DNA of 8,673 nt from CAYLJO01 sp964383905 (GTDB lineage: Bacteria > Acidobacteriota > Blastocatellia > Pyrinomonadales > Pyrinomonadaceae), in contig CAYLJO010000252.1 in the NCBI GenBank assembly GCA_964383905.1, positions 1 through 8,673 on the forward strand, in the 5' to 3' direction. The translations under genes were made by a program, and so were the position numbers. Each line of letters starts with the position of its first letter. Position 1 is the stretch's first letter. Shown one piece after another: positions 4,455 to 8,673 of the stretch. Below the pieces are notes generated by a model that saw nothing but the letters and a program-made list of their open reading frames with translations, was not told the DNA's origin and ran no database searches.

Positions 4455-6331
4455 CTTTGCAGGGTCGTAACCGGTCGAGACTCTTCCACCGACGATGGGC
4501 GGGGCGAAAACTCGGACCCCTGGCTTGCGCAGCAGCCTTGCTCTACCTGTTACCCGGTTGTACCGGTGTGCGGGCGGCTGACCAACAGAATAATGGCGGC
4601 ACGCAGACAGCGGGCACGCGCGCCGAGCCGCGGCCGATGGGCTCAATCGGCGGGCGGGTCGTGGGCGAAGACGGGCGGCCGCTGGCCAACGTTCAGGTCT
4701 ACCTCTCGTCTCGCAACGGAGCGGAGCGCGGGGGGAAGTCCGCTCACACGGATGCGGACGGGAAGTTTCGCTTTGACAGCGTGGAAGCCGGCGTCTACTA
4801 CTTCGGAGCCTTTTTACCGGGCTACGTCTCCGCGTCTGACCCGGCATCTGAACGGGGCGAACGGGATTACTACCGCATTGGCGATACCGCGACGATAAAG
4901 CTGATCAAGGGCGGCGTGATCACGGGCACGGTCACCAATACGAATGGCGAGCCGGTGATCGGCGCGACCGTCAACGCCCTCCGCGTGCGTGACGCCGAAG
5001 GCCGGCCCGTGGGAGCGACCGCCCGGTTCTACGGCCCCTCCACGCGGTCAACAGATGATCGCGGTATCTACCGGCTATACGGACTGAGTCCCGGCTCCTA
5101 CATCGTCATGGTGGGTGGTAAGTCACAGTGGGCGCCCTCCTCCCAGTATGACGGTTTTGTTCCCGTCTATTACCCTTCGGCGACGCGCGATGCCGCTTCC
5201 GAAGTCAACGTCACGGCGGGCCAGGAGGTGGCGGGCATTGATATCCGCTACCGTGGTGAACAGGGGCATTCCGTCAGCGGCACGGTGTCGGGCGGAGCCC
5301 TTCCGGATTCCTACATCAACGTTTGGCTATGGCCGGCTCAAAGTATGATCCCCGAGGCAACGACCTTCTTGTCGGCGCGTGAGGCGGGCGGAGCCGGCTT
5401 TGAATTCGACGGGGTGGCGGATGGCGACTACGATCTGATCGCGCAGTCATCATCCCCCAAAGGGGAGAGCTTTGACTCCGAGCCGCAGCAAGTCTCGGTG
5501 AGGGGCGCGGATGTGACGGGGTTGAAGCTCAAGCTCTCGCCGATGGGCTCGATCTCGGGCCGTTTCCTTGTCGAGGCGGCGCGTGACAGGGGCGCGGGGG
5601 CGGGATGCGGGAGCGAACGCCAGGCCACGCCGGAGGAGGCGCTCATCCAGGCCCGATCGGATGGGCGCGGAGGCGGTAAAGTGCGGCGGCGTTCGCCCTT
5701 CTCTTCTTCAACTATAGATGTCACCCCGGATAGTAAAGGCGAGTTTACGCTGCGCAACGTCGGGGCAGGCCACTATCGCATCGCGGCGCGGCTGCCCGTG
5801 GAGAGCTGGTACGTCCGCGCGATCACGTTTGAGGGGGCATCGAACGCGACGGCGACGGCTTCCGCCCGGACATCGGCTGGGCGAACAACCGAGGCCGTGG
5901 CCCGCAGCGGCCTCGCTATCAGATCCGGCGAGAGGGTCTCGGGGCTGACGATTACGGCGGCGGAAGGCGCGGCACAAGTGCGCGGGCGGGTCGTGGCTCA
6001 AGAAGGCGCGGTGCTGCCGGCGCGCCTCCGCGTGCACCTGGTGCCGGCAAGTGGCGAGAGCGCCGATGACCCGCTGCGCTTCTCCGAGACGCTCACGGCC
6101 GATGGGAGCTTCACCTTCAAACAACTGGCGCCGGGTCGCTACCGGGTCATCGCCCGTCCAGTCTCTGAGAAGGGAGAGGCCGCAGCGAACAATCGGCCCG
6201 CCGCCTGGGAGGCGAATAATCGGGCCACACTGCGGCGCGAAGCCGAGCGGGTAAATACCGTCATTGAGCTGAAAGCCTGCCAGCGCGTAGATGACTATGT
6301 CTTGAGGTACCCGCAACCGGCGAGCAAATAG
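4451..6331 (+). CDS. Secreted CarboxypepD_reg-like protein, possible lipoprotein (paralogue B)
   Basis: This encodes 626 residues from GTG 4451, whose GTGA overlaps the stop of the preceding gene. No in-frame ATG occurs before residue 63, so translational coupling supports this start. The N-terminus is long and arginine-rich, then a hydrophobic stretch (LACAAALLYLLPGC). Cys37 follows LPG, close to a lipobox but with an unusual Pro at -2; cleavage after VRA (residue 42) by signal peptidase I is the alternative. Modules lie at about 63-120 (GSIGGRVVGEDGRPLAN, TDADGKFRF), 153-220 (GGVITGTVTNTNGEPVIG, STDDRGIYRLYG), 272-330, 364-445 (MGSISGRF, DSKGEFTLRNVGAGHYRI) and 508-570 (AQVRGRVV, DGSFTFKQLAPGRYRV). 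Residues 378-416 form a Gly/Arg-rich insertion inside the fourth module. Cys386 and Cys610 (ELKACQRV) could pair. It ends in YVLRYPQ. More divergent than paralogues A and C, and presumably works with A. Confidence 0.86.
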   Translation: MTLQGRNRSRLFHRRWAGRKLGPLACAAALLYLLPGCTGVRAADQQNNGGTQTAGTRAEPRPMGSIGGRVVGEDGRPLANVQVYLSSRNGAERGGKSAHTDADGKFRFDSVEAGVYYFGAFLPGYVSASDPASERGERDYYRIGDTATIKLIKGGVITGTVTNTNGEPVIGATVNALRVRDAEGRPVGATARFYGPSTRSTDDRGIYRLYGLSPGSYIVMVGGKSQWAPSSQYDGFVPVYYPSATRDAASEVNVTAGQEVAGIDIRYRGEQGHSVSGTVSGGALPDSYINVWLWPAQSMIPEATTFLSAREAGGAGFEFDGVADGDYDLIAQSSSPKGESFDSEPQQVSVRGADVTGLKLKLSPMGSISGRFLVEAARDRGAGAGCGSERQATPEEALIQARSDGRGGGKVRRRSPFSSSTIDVTPDSKGEFTLRNVGAGHYRIAARLPVESWYVRAITFEGASNATATASARTSAGRTTEAVARSGLAIRSGERVSGLTITAAEGAAQVRGRVVAQEGAVLPARLRVHLVPASGESADDPLRFSETLTADGSFTFKQLAPGRYRVIARPVSEKGEAAANNRPAAWEANNRATLRREAERVNTVIELKACQRVDDYVLRYPQPASK

Positions 6332-6377
6332 GTCGTGTCCTTGTGGTCAGCCGCGGCGTGACATCAATCAGGTTGAT

Positions 6378-6400
6378 GAGAAGCGTTCCGTTCTCTTTTT
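6378..6400 (+). terminator. Rho-independent terminator after the plus-strand operon
   Basis: GAGAA (6378-6382) pairs with TTCTC (6391-6395). CG/CG inside extends the stem past a one-base bulge around a TTC loop, and TTTTT (6396-6400) follows at once. It begins 47 bases after the stop at 6331. A second small hairpin, CATCAA/TTGATG (6362-6367 and 6373-6378), lies just before it. The T-run is on the plus strand only, so it should end the 2751-6331 transcript and not the convergent one. Confidence 0.5.
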
Positions 6401-6436
6401 AGCCTGAGCGTTGACGGCCAATGAGTTAACGATCTC

Positions 6437-8110
6437 TTACTCCTTATTCTCACCGCCCAGATCTAAAACCAGTGACACCTCTGACTCCGTCCCATCCTCG
6501 ACCGTGACGGTCTGCTTGACCGGCGCCGGGTAGGGTGAGGGCGTCACCCCCGGCACCTCGACGTAATCGGCCGTCGCCGTCAACTCGTAGCTGCCCGGCG
6601 CCAGCCCTTTGACCCAGAACAGCCCGCTGGCGTCGAGGAACTCGTAGCGGACCTGCTCTCCGCTCGCCCGCTTAACCTCCAGCCTCCACATCCTGTTGGT
6701 GGGGAGATTGCCGCCCGTGACCTTGATCTGCCCGCGGATGGAGCCCGTCCCATACGCCAATACCACCCGCACGCCGCCGATCCGCTCGCCGGGCAAGACA
6801 TCCATCCCGTCGGTGACCGTCACGCCGTCGCGCTCGACGCGGATAAAGTTGAAGCCTTGCGGGAGGTTGCCCGGCGTGATCCGTGTCCTGCCGGGTCGCA
6901 CCCCCGTGAACTCGAAGGCGCCGCTAGGGCCGATCCGGGTACTGAGAAAGACTGGGCGCGTCCATTGGCCCACCACAGCTTCCTGCGTCTGCACTCGTTC
7001 AGCCTCCAGCCACTCGCCGGACAAACGATTGACGAGCGACGGCGCGTCGCTGCCTTCGACGGTTACGGCGCCGCTGATGGTCGCACCCCGACGGGCTTTG
7101 ACCTCCAACCCGGTCACGTCTCTGTCAGTCACCTCAAAGGCTAACGGGTCACTGTAATACCCCTTGTTCGGGCCGCCGGTGAAGGCGATCTGAGCCTCGT
7201 AGCGGCCAGGCGGGTAGTCCTTAATCTCAAATCCCCCCTCGGGGTCGGCCGTCACGCCCCCCTCGGTGCCGATGGCGGATCCCGAGCTGACGCGAAAGGT
7301 GATGGTAACGCCGGGGACGGCTTGACCGTCGGTCTCGTCCACCACGCGCCCGCGGATGACGTAGTTTTTGTCCGGCTGACCGAGACGGATATCAACGCCC
7401 GCCGCTTCACCGCCCTCTGCCACCGCGACCGGGACCGCGAGCGCCGGGGCTGTGACGCCTGGGTGAAAAGTCTGATGATAGCGCCTCACGCCCGCGGCGG
7501 CGTTATTTACATAGACCAGGTAGTGGCCCGCCGGAAGGCCGTAAATGCGGTAAACCCCGCGGTCGTCGGTATCGGACCGCCCCCCTGCGTTGCCTGGCGA
7601 ACCCTGTTCGTTGGTCTGCGCACAGCCGACCCACGCGCCGATCACCGGCCTGCCGGCAGAGTCGGTCACGCGGCCGGTGATGACGCCGCCGCGGGTCAGT
7701 TGGAAGTTGATCCCTTCGATCACCTCACCGCGGGCCACGCTTAAAATAAGGCCGACCAGGCCGTTGCTCGAATGCAGCCTTGAGCCCGACTGATTTGTGC
7801 CGGGGCCCTCCGCGATGACGAATGAGGGCGCCACGGGCTTAACCAGATACCGCCCTTCAGGGACTCCCGGGAGCCGGTAGTTGCCCTCCTCGTCGGTGAG
7901 AGCATTGGGCAAGCGAGTATTGACGGTGGTCCCCCCGGAGGGCTCAACGACCACGGCGACACGCGGCGCGGGTTTGCCGCCGATGGTGACACGGCCGCTG
8001 ATGATGGCCGACGATGGTTCGCTTTGGGGTTGCCGTTGCGCCTGGATGCCCGTCATCAGGCCCCAGAGCATAACGAAGAGAAGACCGAAGCGTATGCTGG
8101 CAGGCACCAC
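6437..8110 (-). CDS. Secreted multi-domain CarboxypepD_reg-like protein (paralogue C)
   Basis: This encodes 557 residues from GTG 8110-8108, four bases after AAAGGAG. A second GTG follows at once and would be spaced better, so the first residue is uncertain by one. Residues 1-24 are a signal peptide (GLLFVMLWGLMTGIQA, cleavage before QRQ). Modules match paralogue A in order: about 36-95 (AIISGRVTIGGKPAPRV, TDEEGNYRL, EGRYLV), 141-200 (GGVITGRVTDSAGRPVIG, DTDDRGVYRIYG, AGHYLV), 250-310 (YVIRGRVVDETDGQAVPG, EGGFEI, PGRYEA), 342-412 (GATISGAVTVEG, GPSGAFEFTGVRPG) and 452-545 (YGTGSIRGQI, SGLFWVKGLAPGSYEL). The end, VEDGTESEVSLVLDL, mirrors A's VEDGAEVPVTLILDL. There is no catalytic domain. It is convergent with the operon of A and B, with 105 bases between stops. 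The duplication and shared order suggest related roles; whether A and C are co-expressed or alternative is unknown. Confidence 0.87.
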   Translation of the reverse strand: MVPASIRFGLLFVMLWGLMTGIQAQRQPQSEPSSAIISGRVTIGGKPAPRVAVVVEPSGGTTVNTRLPNALTDEEGNYRLPGVPEGRYLVKPVAPSFVIAEGPGTNQSGSRLHSSNGLVGLILSVARGEVIEGINFQLTRGGVITGRVTDSAGRPVIGAWVGCAQTNEQGSPGNAGGRSDTDDRGVYRIYGLPAGHYLVYVNNAAAGVRRYHQTFHPGVTAPALAVPVAVAEGGEAAGVDIRLGQPDKNYVIRGRVVDETDGQAVPGVTITFRVSSGSAIGTEGGVTADPEGGFEIKDYPPGRYEAQIAFTGGPNKGYYSDPLAFEVTDRDVTGLEVKARRGATISGAVTVEGSDAPSLVNRLSGEWLEAERVQTQEAVVGQWTRPVFLSTRIGPSGAFEFTGVRPGRTRITPGNLPQGFNFIRVERDGVTVTDGMDVLPGERIGGVRVVLAYGTGSIRGQIKVTGGNLPTNRMWRLEVKRASGEQVRYEFLDASGLFWVKGLAPGSYELTATADYVEVPGVTPSPYPAPVKQTVTVEDGTESEVSLVLDLGGENKE

Positions 8111-8114
8111 GATT

Positions 8115-8121
8115 CTCCTTT
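8115..8121 (-). promoter_or_regulatory. Ribosome binding site of paralogue C
   Basis: Read on the minus strand this is AAAGGAG, four bases before GTG 8110 and seven before the second GTG at 8107. It supports a GTG start although ATG codons are common in the neighbourhood. Confidence 0.7.
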
Positions 8122-8149
8122 AAAACATGACAGTAATAAGTAACACCCT

Positions 8150-8178
8150 ATTTTATCTAAGAGCGTAGAAGAGCTAAA
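8150..8178 (-). promoter_or_regulatory. Possible promoter of paralogue C
   Basis: On the minus strand TAAAAT (8155-8150) matches five of six -10 positions. TTTAGC (8178-8173), 17 bases upstream, matches only three of six -35 positions. Distance to the GTG start is about 40 bases. The -35 and spacer overlap a tandem 17-bp repeat. Confidence 0.35.
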
Positions 8179-8190
8179 GGCGTAGAGGAG
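8157..8190. repeat. Tandem 17-bp imperfect repeat in the paralogue C promoter region
   Basis: Two abutting 17-base units (8157-8173 and 8174-8190) agree at 14 positions, with shared core GCGTAGA.GAG. They lie immediately upstream of the putative -10 box and cover the -35 region, as expected for a repeated regulator-binding site, though a chance duplication is possible. Confidence 0.55.
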
Positions 8191-8196
8191 ACCTGA

Positions 8197-8391
8197 CGAG
8201 CGAGAAGTGCCATCGCCGCAAACCTCTGCGGCTTTCTCCAGGTATCAGGATGCGTCATTGAGTTCTCGCCTCAACCTGGGGCCCGGAGCTTTTACCGTAA
8301 CATCGAGGAGGCAATTGATCGCTGCGATGTTTTTGTCTCAATTCTCGGTCGTGGTCATCGTTCCAGCACATGGCTGGTGCCCTCAGACTAA
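8197..8391 (+). pseudogene. Fragment of a TIR domain
   Basis: TIR domains are NAD-cleaving or signalling domains, common in bacterial antiphage proteins. The frame is open from the codon after TGA 8194-8196 to TAA 8389-8391. From about 8275 it reads PGARSFYRN, IEEAIDRCDVFVSILG, then SSTWLVPSD. This fits the central TIR strand-helix-strand: a helix IEEAI, the core strand CDVFVSIL, then S.W before an acidic residue. The catalytic Glu region of NADase TIRs would be expected near W-x-x-x-E, but here the stop intervenes after PSD. The N-terminal first strand and the C-terminal half are absent, and there is no start with a ribosome binding site. Residues before 8266 are not recognisable. It is therefore a relic. 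A DUF4062-type fold, which has a similar CDVFV strand, is an alternative. Confidence 0.5.
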
Positions 8392-8673
8392 CCAGTCCAG
8401 TCCGTTGACCTCGCGCCCTTTTTGGCGTAGAACATCTGTGCGCCCAGTCACGTCATATTGTTCATTGATCGATGATCTTTCGGAGCAAAGTTATGAATCC
8501 CCTCAAACCATTCTCACCTGCTGTGCTGCTTTCAACCTGAGAGAGTTTTTACGACATTGTAAACCCACAGGAGAAAGGGAGGCGCTGCAAAGAATTCTTG
8601 GCAGGTGAGGCCGCACCGAACGTATTAAGAATTAGTGTGGTGCGGTGAATAGACTCAACCCGTCTCAGGCTCA
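8392..8673. other. Right-end stretch without a recognisable gene
   Basis: A plus-strand frame running from 8207 to a stop at 8608 crosses this stretch. It overlaps the TIR relic in another frame, lacks a ribosome binding site and shows no family features, although its end (NLREFLRHC, EREALQRILGR) could be a helical remnant. CCGCACC (8611-8617) and GGTGCGG (8639-8645) are exact inverted repeats around a 21-base AT-rich loop. Confidence 0.4.

Noticed and set aside
4484..4525. Twin-arginine signal in paralogue B (HRRWAGRK)
   Set aside because: The residues after RR do not fit the Tat consensus (no F/L-L-K), so an ordinary Sec or lipoprotein signal is more likely.
4302..4847. 181-codon minus-strand open frame across the A/B junction
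   Set aside because: Very Arg/Pro/Ser-rich translation typical of antisense GC-rich DNA, spanning two well-supported genes.
5708..6316. 202-codon minus-strand open frame opposite paralogue B
   Set aside because: Antisense shadow of a GC-rich gene; no ribosome binding site and compositionally odd product.
2751..8110. Possibility that the modular proteins are TonB-dependent receptors or carboxypeptidases
   Set aside because: No outer-membrane barrel, plug domain or metallocarboxypeptidase zinc motif is present; only the regulatory-like beta-sandwich modules are seen.
8207..8608. 133-codon plus-strand open frame at the right end
   Set aside because: No ribosome binding site and no recognisable family; it overlaps the TIR-like frame, which carries clear motifs. 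Its last 50 codons might be a remnant but I cannot support it.

Overview
The window looks like accessory chromosome of an Acidobacteriota member, probably near class Blastocatellia. This is inferred from the gene families: several secreted multi-domain proteins of the carboxypeptidase-regulatory-like (CarboxypepD_reg, PF13620-type) beta-sandwich kind, a bacterial alpha-2-macroglobulin tail, an M48 peptidase tail and a TIR fragment. No marker gene is present, so the taxonomic call is tentative.

Left flank (1-2640). This part is dominated by broken genes. Bases 17-505 keep only the C-terminal half of an M48-type metalloprotease, with an 18-bp direct repeat at its left edge. Bases 517-744 keep only the last ~66 residues of an alpha-2-macroglobulin-like protein. 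Bases 891-1327 hold a signal-peptide protein with one CarboxypepD_reg-like domain, broken by a frameshift near 1195. Bases 1590-2066 encode an intact small secreted protein that I can describe but not assign; a perfect 11-bp hairpin sits just before its ribosome binding site and a nested inverted repeat ending in T5 follows it. On the minus strand, bases 2237-2476 encode a small two-helix membrane protein whose ATG overlaps (ATGA) the stop of a truncated upstream partner.

Core (2640-8200). Three large secreted proteins are built from repeated CarboxypepD_reg-like modules. Two lie on the plus strand (2751-4454 and 4451-6331), overlap by GTGA and probably share one transcript. It appears to start at a near-consensus promoter whose 17-bp spacer holds a perfect dyad and to end at a hairpin-T5 terminator at 6378-6400. 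The third gene (8110-6437, minus) is convergent and is a close paralogue of the first. All three share the motifs GGVITG.VT...G.PVIG and TDDRG.YR.YG. They carry no catalytic domain, so a structural, adhesive or ligand-binding role outside the cytoplasm is the simplest inference.

Right flank (8200-8673). A fragment of a TIR domain (about 8266-8391) is cut by a stop. I recognise no intact gene beyond it.

Overall, one intact family of secreted modular proteins sits between flanks of gene debris. I see no transposase, tRNA, CRISPR array or integrase that would explain the debris.
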